The position numbers were made by a program, and so were the translations under genes. From the IMG/VR virus record IMGVR_UViG_3300001918_000034, positions 1 through 39,509 of that record: 39,509 nucleotides of DNA; one strand, given 5' to 3'. The notes below the pieces were generated by a model. It had not been told where the DNA came from, made no database searches, and was given only the letters and a program-made list of their open reading frames with translations. Position 1 is the first letter of the stretch, and every line of letters begins with the position of its first letter. The stretch is from a virus. Positions 27,727-36,977 of the stretch are shown here, one piece after another.

Positions 27727-30700
27727 GTGGCAGACCAGACCGTAACCCTTCGCATGACGATGAACGCCGATGGCGTCGGCGCGGGCGCCGGCCAGGCGCG
27801 TGATGCGATCGGCAGCATCGGTCCTGCTGCGGAGGCGACATCGGATCGCGCGACGCGGGCGATGGATCGCACCGCCCAGGGCGCGGACTTCCTCACGGCG
27901 CAGATCAGCAAGGTGCGCAACGAGGTGCTCGCGCTCGGCGCCGCCTGGGTGTCGATCGAGGGCGTCCGCGAACTCGCAGGAGCCGCGGATGCCTACTCCG
28001 ACATGCAGGCACGCATCCGCCTCGTCACCGATACGCAGGCCGAGTTCTCGCGAGGCCAATCCGAGGCGTTCCGCGTCGCGCAGGACACCTCCTCGCAGCT
28101 CGAAGCTACGGTCGGGCTGTACACGCGGTTGGACCAGGCCTTGGAGGATGTTGGCTCCGGCCAGGCGGAGGTCCTGCGGATCACCGAGACGGTCAACAAG
28201 AGCTTCGCGGTCTCCGGCGCGAGTGGTGGCGCGGCAGCGGGTGCGATCACCCAGCTCGGCCAGGCATTCGCCGCAGGTGCGCTGCGAGGCGACGAGTTCA
28301 ACTCGGTGAATGAGGCCGCGCCGAGATTGATGCAGGCGGTCGCTGCGAGCCTGGGCGTCACGCGGGGCGAACTGAAGGCATTGGCCGATGATGGTCAGCT
28401 CACCGCTGATGTGTTGCGCAAAGCGCTCACCGGCGACCAGGCCGATGCGATCGCCGAAGAGTTCGCCCAGCTGCCGCTGACCATCGCGCGCTCGATGCAG
28501 CAGCTGAAGAACGCTGCGGTGCAGTTCATCGGCGAGTCCGACCAGACCTTCGGCGCATCGCAGGCGGTGGCCAGCGCGATCCAGCTCGTCGCGCAGAACC
28601 TGGACCTACTGGCGGAAGTGACCCTCGCAGCTGCCGTGGTCTACGGCGCCCGCTTCCTGCCGGCGCTGCTGCCCTCGGTGGCCACGCTGAAGGCGGTGTC
28701 AGCCGCGATGGTGATCGCCACCACCAGCGCCAGTGGCTTCGCGATCGCAAGTCGCACGATCGGCGCAAGCCTGCTCACCCTGGTCGGCGGCCCTGTGGGC
28801 GTGGCTGTGCTCGCAATCGGCGGCCTGGCGCTGGGAATCAAGGCAGCGATGGATGCCGAAGAGGCGCGCGATGCCGCGTTCAAGGCCGGCGTCGACTCGG
28901 TGGAGCAGTCGACGGAACGTGTGCGCGAACTCAACGGCCAGTGGCAGCAGTACTCGTCGCTGCGCCGGCCGGATGTGGCCACGTCGATCGCAGCGTTCGC
29001 GCGCGAATCGGAAGAGATCCGCGCGAACCGGATCGAGCTGGAGCGGCTGACCGAGACCTATCGCGACCTGATCAACAACGCGGGCCTCGTCGCAGGCGAC
29101 GTGAACAGCACGGAGACCGCCCAGCGTTGGCGGGAGCTGACCGAGCGCATTGCCGAGCATGACCAGCAAAGCGCGCGCCTCGCCGACACCTTGCGCCAGC
29201 AGCTTGCCCCTGAGCTGGATGCACTGCAGGCATCGATTGATCGCCTGGCCGACTCCGATGGGGTCAGCTCTGCTCTGGACGGCATCGCCGAGGCCTATGG
29301 CGCGTTGCTGGGCCTTTCGAGCCGGATCGCAGCGGACGCCAAGTTCGACGACCTGTACCAACAGATCACCGAGGGCTCCGAAGCCGCGTCGACGGCGCTG
29401 GAGAAGGCCCAGCTCGGCGTGGTGGGCTATGCGCAAAAGCTGGCCTCTGAGTTCGTCACCACCGGCGTAGCCACGGGCCGCAGCCGATCGGAGGTCGAAG
29501 CGCTTGGCGCCGAGTACGTGCGCCTGGTCGAGCAGCTGGAGGCCACTCGCACCGCGCAGCAGCGCGCAGCCAACGAGACGCGCCGCGCCACCACTGAGGC
29601 AGCCAAGGCGCAACGCGAGCTGGAGCAGGCGAACCGTCGCTCGGCGCAGGCCAGCACTGAACTCTCCAAGATCCTCGACCGACAGGCCATCGCGCTAGGC
29701 GGCCCCGGCGTGGCGGCAGCCATCGCGTACCGCGATGAGCTGACGCAGCTGCTCGATATCGAGCGGACCCTGGCAGCGACCAATAGCCTCTCTGCCGAGG
29801 CTGTGGCGGGGCTTGCGCAGGCCCGCGACAACGCAGCAAGGGAGTTCACGAAGAACCTCGAGGACGCCGTCGAGCAGAGCCAGGAGGCCACGCGCTCGGT
29901 TGAAGACGTGCTGGCAGACCTCGCCGACACGCCGCTGAACCGCCTGCTGCAGGACATCGAGCTTGTTGGCGATGCGCTTGAGCTGGCGCTGGCGGGCAAG
30001 GGGACGCAGTCGGTCGAGGAGCTGCGAGCAGCGATGGCTGAGCTGCAGGGCTACCTTGATGAGATGCGCGGCTCGCTCGGTGCCGGCATCGTGGAGGCGA
30101 CTTCCGAGGCACTTCGCGGCATGCAGTCGCTCACCAAGAACGGCAGCGATGCCTTCAAGGCGATGCAGGTGGCCATCGACGCGTTGGCGCTCGTGCAGGG
30201 CATTTCGGCGATTCTCAACCAGGGCACGGGTGACCCGTACTCCGCACCGGTCCGCATGGCGGCTATGGCAGCGGCGATCGCGCCTCTCATCGCGAATCTG
30301 GCCGGCAGCATCGGCGCCTTCGGTGGATCGAGCGGCTTCACCGATACGGCGCGTATCCGCCAGGAGAGGCAGGGCACCGGCACGGTCCTGGGCGACGAAG
30401 CGGCCAAGTCGGAGTCGATCCTCAACGCGACGGAAATCACCGCCGACGCGACGTCGGAACTGGTGGGCATCAACCGCGGCATGCTGCGCGCTCTGCAGCA
30501 ACTGCAGAGCGGCATTGACTCGGCGGGCGGCATGCTGGCGCGAGGCGCAGGCGCAGTTGAGTTCAGCTGGCCGCGCGACACCGAGCTCAATGAGGTCGGC
30601 TGGGGGCGCTTCTTGTCCCGCTTGGGCGACCCGATCTTTGGCACCGGACTGCTGGGGCGCTTCCTCGGTGGCTCTTCGCGCGTCACGGATCAGGGCTTGG

Positions 30701-33225
30701 CGCTTGGCGGCGGCAGCCTGGGGAACATCGACGTACGCGCCTACGAAGAGCAGCAGTACCGCAGCTGGAGATTCGGCAGTCGCCGGACGCGCGAGCAGTT
30801 CGCACCCGTCGGGGAAGAGTTCGAGAACCAGTTCCAGCTGATCATCAACTCGCTGGTCGAGACGGTGCGCCAGGGCGCGCTTGCTCTCGGCATGCTGCCC
30901 GAAGACATCGAGGACGCGCTGGAGCGCTTCCGCTTGGAGGAGATCCGAATCTCCCTCAAGGACCTGACACCCGAGGAGAAGCAGGCGGAAATTCTCGCGG
31001 TCTTCAGCTCGATCTTCGACAACCTCGCGGGTGACGTAGTCCCCTATGTATCGCAGTTCCAAAGGCTGGGCGAAGGCTTGGGCGAGACGCTGGTCCGCGT
31101 GGCGACAGGCGTCCAGGTCACACGCGAAGCGCTTGATCGCCTCGGCTTCTCGTTGGACGCGGCCAGTCCGGAGCAATTCGCGCAGATCAGCGAGGGCCTC
31201 ATCGAGCTGAGTGGCGGTATCGAAGAGTTCCTCTCGGGCATGGCGTCCTTCATGGACAACTTTGCCCCCGAAGGCCGCAAGTTCGAGCTGCTACAGAGCG
31301 ACCTCACCCGGGCGCTCACTGAGGCTGGCCTGGCTTTGCCTGCGACCCGCGAGGGCATGTGGGCGCTTATGCAGAGCCTCGATGCGACGACGGAGAGCGG
31401 CCGCGAGCAGATTGCGACGCTGCTGCGGCTGTCGGGCACGGCGGATGCCTACTACACGCTGCTCGAAGACCGGCAGGAGAGTGCGGCCGAGGCGCTCGAA
31501 GCGCAGCTTCAGGCTGCCCAGGACTATCGGAACCTGGTCGCGGAGCTGAGCGACGAGCTGACCTCGGCAGGCATGAGCGACTTCGCGCGCGAGATGCGCG
31601 ATATCGACCGCTGGGCGGCTGACGCCCGCGAGGCCCTTCACGAGGCGGCCCGGGCTGCTGGCATGCAGGCCGCTGCGGAAGAGGACCTGGCGCTCGTGCA
31701 CCAGATCGCCTCGCAGCGCGCGGCCGCGGCGATCGCTCGCCTGCGGCAGGCGGCGGCCGACCTCGTCCAGGATCTGTATGGCTCGCCGCTCGACGATATC
31801 GACGCGCAGATCCGCGAGATTGAGGAAGCCCAGCGCGCCAGCACCGACAGCCAGATCGGCAGCATCTCGGAAGTCGGCGACGCCGCACGTGGCGTCTACC
31901 AGGCGCAGCTGTCAGCGCTGCAGAACATCCGCGCCTGGCTGGACAGCCAGCTGCTGGGCGACACCTCAAGCCTTACGCCTGAGCAGCGCCTGGCCGAGGC
32001 ACGTCGACAGTTCGACGAAGCCGTCGCGGCCGCTCAAGGCGGTGACGTCGACGCATTGCAGCGGGTCACTCAGCTGGCTGACCTGCTGCTGCGCGAGGAG
32101 CGCGACTTCAGCGCCAGCGGGCAGCAATTCACGGACACGGAAGCCTATATCCGGGCGCGGATGCAGGGCCTGCTGGGGCTGCAGCTCACAGACCCGGGCA
32201 CCGGCAGCACGGGCGGCGGCGCTGTAGGCGCTGGCCTTGGCGCGCCCTACGTCTCTCCGGAGCTACAGGCGCTCTACGAACAGCGCGATGCGCTGCTCGA
32301 TGAGCAGTTGGCGGCGCAGCGCGAGGAAATGGTCCGCGAGCTGGGTCTGATGGTGCGCGAGTTGATCGAGCGCACCGGCGAGCCTCTGGCAGAGGTCGCG
32401 CAAACCATCGGGCTGAACCTCACCGCGTTGGCTGCTGACCTGGGCATCAACCTGGAAGAGCTGAGCGCGGAGACGGCCGTCAGCTTGACTGCCCTGGCGC
32501 GGCAGCTGGGGGGCGATGTTGCCGAGCTGGCCACCAACGTTGGCATCGAGCTGGGCGACCTCGCGGACCGGCAGTCGTTGCTCAACCAGGCGCTGGATCA
32601 GACCCTGCAATCGATCCCTGAGGAGTTCCGCACCCAGCTGGCAGCACCGCTCGATGCCATCCGGACTGCCACCACGGATGCCGATGCAACCGCGGCTGTC
32701 GAAGACGCGGAAAGGGCAATCAGCGCCATGCCTCCGGCGATCCGCGACATGCTCGCGCCGTTCTTCGCCGGCATCGCGCCGCCTCCAGTGATCAGTGAGC
32801 TGAGCACCCTGCGGGACATCAACGCGACGGCGACGGCGCAGCTCGTCGAACTGGGCGCCATCCGCCTTGCGATCGAGGCGATCGGCCGCCGCAATCTGCC
32901 CGAGGGCGTTGGCGGCCTCGATAGCTTCGACGTTGGCACTGCCTTCGTGCCGCGCACCGGCCCGGCACTGATTCACCGCGGTGAAACCATCCTGCCCGCC
33001 GCGGTGGCGGACTTTGCTCGTCGCTCTGGCCTGACGCTGGGGCCGGCGGGCGGCGACTCGGCCGCCGTGGTGGCAGAGCTGCGCGCTCTGCGCGAAGAGA
33101 ACAGCCGCGGCCAGCGCGCGCTGGAGACACGCCTCCAAGATCTGGAACGTGCGCAGCGCGAAGGCACGCGGGAGCTGACGGACGAGCAGCGCCGGGCCTA
33201 CGACCGCATGATGATGGGAGCTTGA
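27727..33225 (+). CDS. tail tape measure protein
   Basis: 1832-residue tape measure, GTG start with TAGGAG upstream. Seen: an N-terminal lambda-H/TMP-type region (residues about 55-260; ISKVRNEVLALGAAWVSIEG, GAITQLGQAFAAGALRGDEF), a hydrophobic section at about 295-380, long coiled-coil stretches (620-670, 1280-1330), and a C-terminal motif with AFVPRTGPALIHRGETILPA (around 1740-1760). At roughly 0.15 nm per residue this predicts a tail of about 270 nm, long for a Mu-like phage. Contains repeated LxELxxxVGIxLxxLAxxxx-like units near 1560-1620 (NLTALAADLGINLEELSAET, VAELATNVGIELGDLADRQS). Confidence 0.93.
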   Translation: MADQTVTLRMTMNADGVGAGAGQARDAIGSIGPAAEATSDRATRAMDRTAQGADFLTAQISKVRNEVLALGAAWVSIEGVRELAGAADAYSDMQARIRLVTDTQAEFSRGQSEAFRVAQDTSSQLEATVGLYTRLDQALEDVGSGQAEVLRITETVNKSFAVSGASGGAAAGAITQLGQAFAAGALRGDEFNSVNEAAPRLMQAVAASLGVTRGELKALADDGQLTADVLRKALTGDQADAIAEEFAQLPLTIARSMQQLKNAAVQFIGESDQTFGASQAVASAIQLVAQNLDLLAEVTLAAAVVYGARFLPALLPSVATLKAVSAAMVIATTSASGFAIASRTIGASLLTLVGGPVGVAVLAIGGLALGIKAAMDAEEARDAAFKAGVDSVEQSTERVRELNGQWQQYSSLRRPDVATSIAAFARESEEIRANRIELERLTETYRDLINNAGLVAGDVNSTETAQRWRELTERIAEHDQQSARLADTLRQQLAPELDALQASIDRLADSDGVSSALDGIAEAYGALLGLSSRIAADAKFDDLYQQITEGSEAASTALEKAQLGVVGYAQKLASEFVTTGVATGRSRSEVEALGAEYVRLVEQLEATRTAQQRAANETRRATTEAAKAQRELEQANRRSAQASTELSKILDRQAIALGGPGVAAAIAYRDELTQLLDIERTLAATNSLSAEAVAGLAQARDNAAREFTKNLEDAVEQSQEATRSVEDVLADLADTPLNRLLQDIELVGDALELALAGKGTQSVEELRAAMAELQGYLDEMRGSLGAGIVEATSEALRGMQSLTKNGSDAFKAMQVAIDALALVQGISAILNQGTGDPYSAPVRMAAMAAAIAPLIANLAGSIGAFGGSSGFTDTARIRQERQGTGTVLGDEAAKSESILNATEITADATSELVGINRGMLRALQQLQSGIDSAGGMLARGAGAVEFSWPRDTELNEVGWGRFLSRLGDPIFGTGLLGRFLGGSSRVTDQGLALGGGSLGNIDVRAYEEQQYRSWRFGSRRTREQFAPVGEEFENQFQLIINSLVETVRQGALALGMLPEDIEDALERFRLEEIRISLKDLTPEEKQAEILAVFSSIFDNLAGDVVPYVSQFQRLGEGLGETLVRVATGVQVTREALDRLGFSLDAASPEQFAQISEGLIELSGGIEEFLSGMASFMDNFAPEGRKFELLQSDLTRALTEAGLALPATREGMWALMQSLDATTESGREQIATLLRLSGTADAYYTLLEDRQESAAEALEAQLQAAQDYRNLVAELSDELTSAGMSDFAREMRDIDRWAADAREALHEAARAAGMQAAAEEDLALVHQIASQRAAAAIARLRQAAADLVQDLYGSPLDDIDAQIREIEEAQRASTDSQIGSISEVGDAARGVYQAQLSALQNIRAWLDSQLLGDTSSLTPEQRLAEARRQFDEAVAAAQGGDVDALQRVTQLADLLLREERDFSASGQQFTDTEAYIRARMQGLLGLQLTDPGTGSTGGGAVGAGLGAPYVSPELQALYEQRDALLDEQLAAQREEMVRELGLMVRELIERTGEPLAEVAQTIGLNLTALAADLGINLEELSAETAVSLTALARQLGGDVAELATNVGIELGDLADRQSLLNQALDQTLQSIPEEFRTQLAAPLDAIRTATTDADATAAVEDAERAISAMPPAIRDMLAPFFAGIAPPPVISELSTLRDINATATAQLVELGAIRLAIEAIGRRNLPEGVGGLDSFDVGTAFVPRTGPALIHRGETILPAAVADFARRSGLTLGPAGGDSAAVVAELRALREENSRGQRALETRLQDLERAQREGTRELTDEQRRAYDRMMMGA

Positions 33226-33226
33226 G

Positions 33227-34768
33227 GTGACGTTCGCGACGCAGGGCCTTCCGCGCGTGCTGGTCGAGCTGGAAACCGGCTCCGGCAGCCGTTGGTATTC
33301 GGATGGCCGGTACATCGATCCGTCTGCGGGCGTCTACGCACAGGCGAGGCTGCCTGGCGGTCGCGGGATCGCGTTTGAGCGGCGGGCAAACACGGTCTAC
33401 TGGTCGAAGGGTGGACGCGCGACCGCAGGTGTCGGCGCGATCGAGCTGATCAACACGGACGGCGCGCTCGACGAACTGCTCAGTCTGTCGCTGCGCGGGC
33501 GCGTGGTTCGCATTCGGCTCGGGACGGAGGCCACGACGGTCGCGGCGATGCCGATCGTCGCGCGCGCCATCGTCGAGCGTCCGGAGAGCGTTGGTGAGTC
33601 GGCTGTGCGCTTGGTGCTTGGCGATGCGACTCGCGAGCTGGAGGTGCCCCTGCAGGAGACGACCATCCCATCAGGGCCACTGGCTGGCACGCCGTATCCG
33701 GTCACGCTCGGCCATTGCCTCGGCATTCCTGCGCTATCGACCGAGCCGACGCTGCTCCGGTTCGGCATCCATGATTCCGCCGTCGCGGGATCAGGCCTCA
33801 CCGCAGTCACGGAGGTTCGCGACTCGGGCGTGCTGCTGACCGCTGGAACCCAGTGGGCCGATCACAACATCGCGCCCACCTTCGGTTTCCGGCTTCTCCA
33901 GTCGAGCGCGGGGCGAATCACCTGCACGGCGTTCGGCCCCGGCCCTGGTTCGGGCCTGGACAACGGGCGCTTGCCCCGCATCGTCGCCTACCTGCTGCAG
34001 ACGCGGCGAGGCTGGTCGAGCGCTCGGATTGATCTGGCTGGCATCGACGCGCTCAGCACGTCCCTCGGACTTCCGCTCATGGGGCGCTGGTGTTCCCAGG
34101 CAGAGACCTACGCGCAGGTGCTCGATGAGCTGGCCGACACCATCGGCGGCTGGTGGAGCATCGGCACCGACGGCGTGCTTCGGATGCAGCCGCTGCGGCT
34201 GCCGAGCGGCTCGCCGGTGCTGGAGATCAACCGCTCGCGCCTAGACGGCCCTGTACAGGTCGAGTTCGACTCCGCACCTGGTCTGTCGTCGATCGTCTGC
34301 GGCGCCCGCAACTGGCACGTGCTGACGTCTTCCGAGCAGGCGGGCAGCGTTCGCCATACCAACGCCGGTGTCGAGCAGTCGCGCGACTTCAGGTTCCGCG
34401 TGCCGTTCTCTGTGGCCAGTGACTACGCGCGCGCTCGCGCCATTGGAGCGCTCCAGCGAGCCGATAGCCCGCTCGCGGGCATGCCGACGCTATTCACCAC
34501 TATCGCTGGCACCACGGACGAGGCGAGCCGCCGCGGGACGCTCTGGGCAACAGCCAAGTGGTGGTACCGCGTGCCCGTGCTGCTCGATGCGTTGACCGCA
34601 GCAACGCTGCCGCTGGGCTCGGTGGTGCGCCTCACCCTGCCGCGCTTCGGGCTGGCCGCAGGCCGCCTGCTGAATGTCATCGGCGTGAAGGGCGAACTCG
34701 GCAGCCGGCGGGTGACGCTCGATCTTTGGGGCGAAGGCCCGAGCTTGGTTGGAGGAGACAAGGGATGA
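33227..34768 (+). CDS. tail tip/hub protein
   Basis: 513-residue protein directly after the tape measure, GTG start with GAGG nearby. Not a firm family match; beta-rich with segments such as GVYAQARLPGGRGIAFERRA, GAIELINTDGALDELLSLSL, LADTIGGWWSIGTDGVLRM and FGLAAGRLLNVIGVKGELGS, in the style of distal-tail/baseplate hub proteins of B3-like phages. Its stop overlaps the next start as ATGA. Assigned from gene order. Confidence 0.65.
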   Translation: MTFATQGLPRVLVELETGSGSRWYSDGRYIDPSAGVYAQARLPGGRGIAFERRANTVYWSKGGRATAGVGAIELINTDGALDELLSLSLRGRVVRIRLGTEATTVAAMPIVARAIVERPESVGESAVRLVLGDATRELEVPLQETTIPSGPLAGTPYPVTLGHCLGIPALSTEPTLLRFGIHDSAVAGSGLTAVTEVRDSGVLLTAGTQWADHNIAPTFGFRLLQSSAGRITCTAFGPGPGSGLDNGRLPRIVAYLLQTRRGWSSARIDLAGIDALSTSLGLPLMGRWCSQAETYAQVLDELADTIGGWWSIGTDGVLRMQPLRLPSGSPVLEINRSRLDGPVQVEFDSAPGLSSIVCGARNWHVLTSSEQAGSVRHTNAGVEQSRDFRFRVPFSVASDYARARAIGALQRADSPLAGMPTLFTTIAGTTDEASRRGTLWATAKWWYRVPVLLDALTAATLPLGSVVRLTLPRFGLAAGRLLNVIGVKGELGSRRVTLDLWGEGPSLVGGDKG

Positions 34769-35580
34769 GCGGTGGCATCGCGTACGAAAACTGGGTGACC
34801 CCCACAGCCACGGCCCTGAACGCGACCGGCACGAGCAACGTGATCGGCAGCATCGCGAACCTGCGCTCTCCCCAGCTCAGCGACGTGTGGGGCAGCTCGA
34901 ACAATACCGGCGGACTGATTCAGCTGGTCGCGTTCTGGAACGACAGCCGGCCGCTCTCGGCGATGGGGCTGCTCGACTTCCGATTCACCACGCTCTCAAA
35001 CGTCCGCTTCCGCTTCGGCTATCTCAACGCGGCGGGCTCGAACGTCTACTTCGACACGATCGTCCGCGCCCCACAGGCCTATCCGGATGGCTTCCTGCGA
35101 CACGACATGCTGATCCTGCCTGCGCCGGTGACTGCGCGCGGCGCGTTCATCGACATCAGCGCGGTCAGCGGAGGACTCGGCGCGTTCTCGATCGGCCGCA
35201 TGTGGGCCGGCCCGTTCTGGCGACCGTCGACCGCGATCCTGCGGCCGTGGCGCGCAGGCGTTATGGACCCTGGGCAGATGGCCATCTCCCGGGGCCGACA
35301 GGGCTACGAATCGCTTGAGCAGAAGGCACGGACCTTGGAGCTGCGCTACGGCGCGGCCCCGCTCGGCGACTGCATCGGCACGGGCGACAACTCGGTCATG
35401 GACCTGCAGCAGCTCGCTATGCGCATCGGCACCACGCGGCACGTCTTCGCGACGCCACGGACGGACGCCCACTCAATGCACCGGCTGGGCTTCTACGGCC
35501 ACTGCACCGAGGGCCTGCAGCTCGAACACGCCGGCGGCGACCAGCTGACGGCAGGCATGCGCTTCGTCGAGCTGATGTAG
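34765..35580 (+). CDS. second tail tip protein, possibly receptor-binding
   Basis: 271-residue protein, ATG overlapping the previous stop, SD GGAGGAG. Starts with a jelly-roll-like part (NWVTPTATALNATGTSNVIG, LIQLVAFWNDSRPLSAMGLL), then segments GAFSIGRMWAGPFWRPST and QGYESLEQKARTLELRYGAA, and ends GDQLTAGMRFVELM. It is the last virion gene visible, with no fibre or fibre chaperone behind it, so it may form the tip that touches the cell. No family recognised with certainty. Confidence 0.6.
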   Translation: MSGGIAYENWVTPTATALNATGTSNVIGSIANLRSPQLSDVWGSSNNTGGLIQLVAFWNDSRPLSAMGLLDFRFTTLSNVRFRFGYLNAAGSNVYFDTIVRAPQAYPDGFLRHDMLILPAPVTARGAFIDISAVSGGLGAFSIGRMWAGPFWRPSTAILRPWRAGVMDPGQMAISRGRQGYESLEQKARTLELRYGAAPLGDCIGTGDNSVMDLQQLAMRIGTTRHVFATPRTDAHSMHRLGFYGHCTEGLQLEHAGGDQLTAGMRFVELM

Positions 35581-35599
35581 CGACGCGCAGAAACAGAGC

Positions 35600-35629
35600 G
35601 GCTGGACGGCGTTGGCGCGCCGCCCAGCC
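35600..35629 (+). terminator. hairpin after the last tail gene
   Basis: 12-base-pair stem GGCTGGACGGCG / CGCCGCCCAGCC with one A-C mismatch and a 6-base loop, 20 bases after the stop of the last tail gene. No T-run. A smaller stem CCACG/CGTGG follows near 35639. Likely end of the tail transcript, leaving the methylase gene under separate control. Confidence 0.5.
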
Positions 35630-35728
35630 CTCGAAATCCCACGTCTTCGCCGTGGAAATCCGAGCAAGGCTCCGTCCCCCTCGCGAGGGATGCGCAGGCT
35701 CGGTCAATCCCCTCTCACAGGCTGAGAC

Positions 35729-36499
35729 ATGAGCAAATCCATCATCCCCTGGCCAGGCGGCAAACGCCGTCTGCTGCCGACCCTCCTACCGATGCTGGAG
35801 GAGGTATCCCACAAGTGCTACTGCGAGCCCTTCGCGGGCGGCGCTGCCGTCCTCTTCGCCCGTGAGCCGGCATCGATCGAGGTGCTCAACGACATCGATG
35901 GCGAGCTGGTGCGCCTCTACCGCGTGGTTGCCGCCCACCTCGACGAGTTCATGCGGCAGTTTCGTTGGTCGCTGGTCAGCCGGGAGATGTACCGGTGGGC
36001 GCAGATGCGGCACCCGGACACCCTCACCGATATCCAACGCGCGGCTAGGTTCTGGTACCTGCAGAAGCTCGGCTTCGGCGGCAAGGTGCAGGGGCGCTCC
36101 CTGGGCGTGGGGCCGACCGCGGCGAAGCGGATCAACCTCCTGCGGCTGGAGGAGGAGCTGTCTGCGGCGCACCTACGCCTGCACCGGGTCACCATTGAGC
36201 ACCTGCCGTGGCAGGCCTGCGTGAGCCGCTACGATCGCCCCACGACGCTGTTCCTGCTCGACCCGCCGTATTGGGAAACCGAGGGCTACGGCGTCGACTT
36301 CGGCTGGGAGCAATACGAGGCCTTGGCCGACGTGCTGCGCACGCTCAAGGGGCACGCGATCCTGACCATCAACGACCACCCGCGCATCCGCAAGCTGTTC
36401 GATTGGTTGCCCCACGAGTTGGTCCCAATCCGCTACACCATCGGCGGCGGCGACGGCCCTGATCGGCGCGAAGTCATCTATCGAACTTGGTCGCGCTGA
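35729..36499 (+). CDS. DNA adenine N6-methyltransferase (Dam/D12 class)
   Basis: 256-residue D12-class methylase. Seen: N-terminal PWPGGKRRLLPTLLP, SAM-binding motif I CEPFAGGAAVLF (residues 31-42), catalytic motif IV LLDPPYWET (D-P-P-Y, about residues 178-182) and NDIDGELVRLYR. It methylates adenine, commonly in GATC, but target specificity cannot be read here. Complete and intact. It stands at the right end of the phage, where Mu carries its own DNA modification gene mom, so a role in protecting phage DNA from restriction is likely. Confidence 0.92.
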   Translation: MSKSIIPWPGGKRRLLPTLLPMLEEVSHKCYCEPFAGGAAVLFAREPASIEVLNDIDGELVRLYRVVAAHLDEFMRQFRWSLVSREMYRWAQMRHPDTLTDIQRAARFWYLQKLGFGGKVQGRSLGVGPTAAKRINLLRLEEELSAAHLRLHRVTIEHLPWQACVSRYDRPTTLFLLDPPYWETEGYGVDFGWEQYEALADVLRTLKGHAILTINDHPRIRKLFDWLPHELVPIRYTIGGGDGPDRREVIYRTWSR

Positions 36500-36557
36500 C
36501 CGCTTGCTATCGTTCATGGGTAGAGCGTTACTGGACTCCCGACGACGGAGACCGACC

Positions 36558-36788
36558 ATGACCCAAGCCGCCCGCACCGCAATCCAAGCCGCCCGCCTCC
36601 CGGGCATCACCTTCGATGAGGCCTCGCTGCTCCAGGTCGCCTCGACCACCTTCCTGCTGGCGGTAGCCCGCGGCCAGGTCGACCTCAACGCCCTGGCCAG
36701 GCACGAACTGGCCTGCCGGGGCTTGGACAAGGACGGCATTTGGGTTGGCGACGACGCCGCCCACCGGATCTGGTCCGCCGCGGATTGA
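36558..36788 (+). CDS. small conserved-type hypothetical protein
   Basis: 76-residue protein with SD ACGGAG before the ATG. Helical, RTAIQAARLPGITFDEASLL followed by QVDLNALARHELACRGLDKD and WVGDDAAHRIW. Similar short proteins (DLNxLARxELxxRGLDxxGxWVGF) occur widely in proteobacterial and phage genomes; function unknown to me. Last gene before the terminator and the right phage end, so it belongs to the prophage. Confidence 0.7.
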   Translation: MTQAARTAIQAARLPGITFDEASLLQVASTTFLLAVARGQVDLNALARHELACRGLDKDGIWVGDDAAHRIWSAAD

Positions 36789-36812
36789 CCCTCAACCAGC
36801 GGCACCTTGATC

Positions 36813-36844
36813 GAGGCGGCCTAGGGCGACCCGGCCGCCTCTTT
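36813..36844 (+). terminator. strong rho-independent terminator at the phage right end
   Basis: Perfect stem GAGGCGGCC / GGCCGCCTC (36813-36821, 36833-36841), 11-base loop, followed by TTT and TCGTT-like bases. Two more hairpins, CAGCCC/GGGCTG (36852-36868) and GTTGCGG/CCGCAAC (36876-36892), stand between it and the phage end, isolating prophage and host transcription. Confidence 0.87.
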
Positions 36845-36900
36845 CGTTCGTCAGCCCCTCACGGGCTGCAAACTTGTTGCGGCTCCCGCAACTTCGAGGC

Positions 36901-36948
36901 GCGGCATTTATCGCGCACAATGGGGCGGATTTATCGAGCGCCGCTACA
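36901..36948 (-). mobile_element. Mu-type right end (attR) with R1 and R2 transposase sites
   Basis: Read inward on the minus strand from 36948: TGTAGCGGCGCTCGATAAA, which equals the Mu right end TGAAGCGGCGCACGAAAAA at 16 of 19 positions (Mu sequence from memory). A second site CGATAAATGC (36904-36913) repeats 23 bases inward of the first CGATAAAT, almost exactly where Mu R2 has the same ten bases. The prophage therefore ends at 36948 (...CTACA). The next five bases GCGGG (36949-36953) should be the target-site duplication. The left end was not found in the window. Confidence 0.88.
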
Positions 36949-36977
36949 GCGGGCGGCCGTGAGCTGAGCTGGGCCGC

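Noticed and set aside
29695-31176. Long leftward open frames (493 and similar codons) opposite the tape measure
   Set aside because: High-GC antisense shadows without SD or recognisable domain; the rightward tape measure reads through continuously.
34783-34795. GCGTACGAAAACT resembling a Mu left-end transposase site
   Set aside because: It is the coding sequence for AYEN at the start of a tail gene, single copy, with no end-like surroundings.
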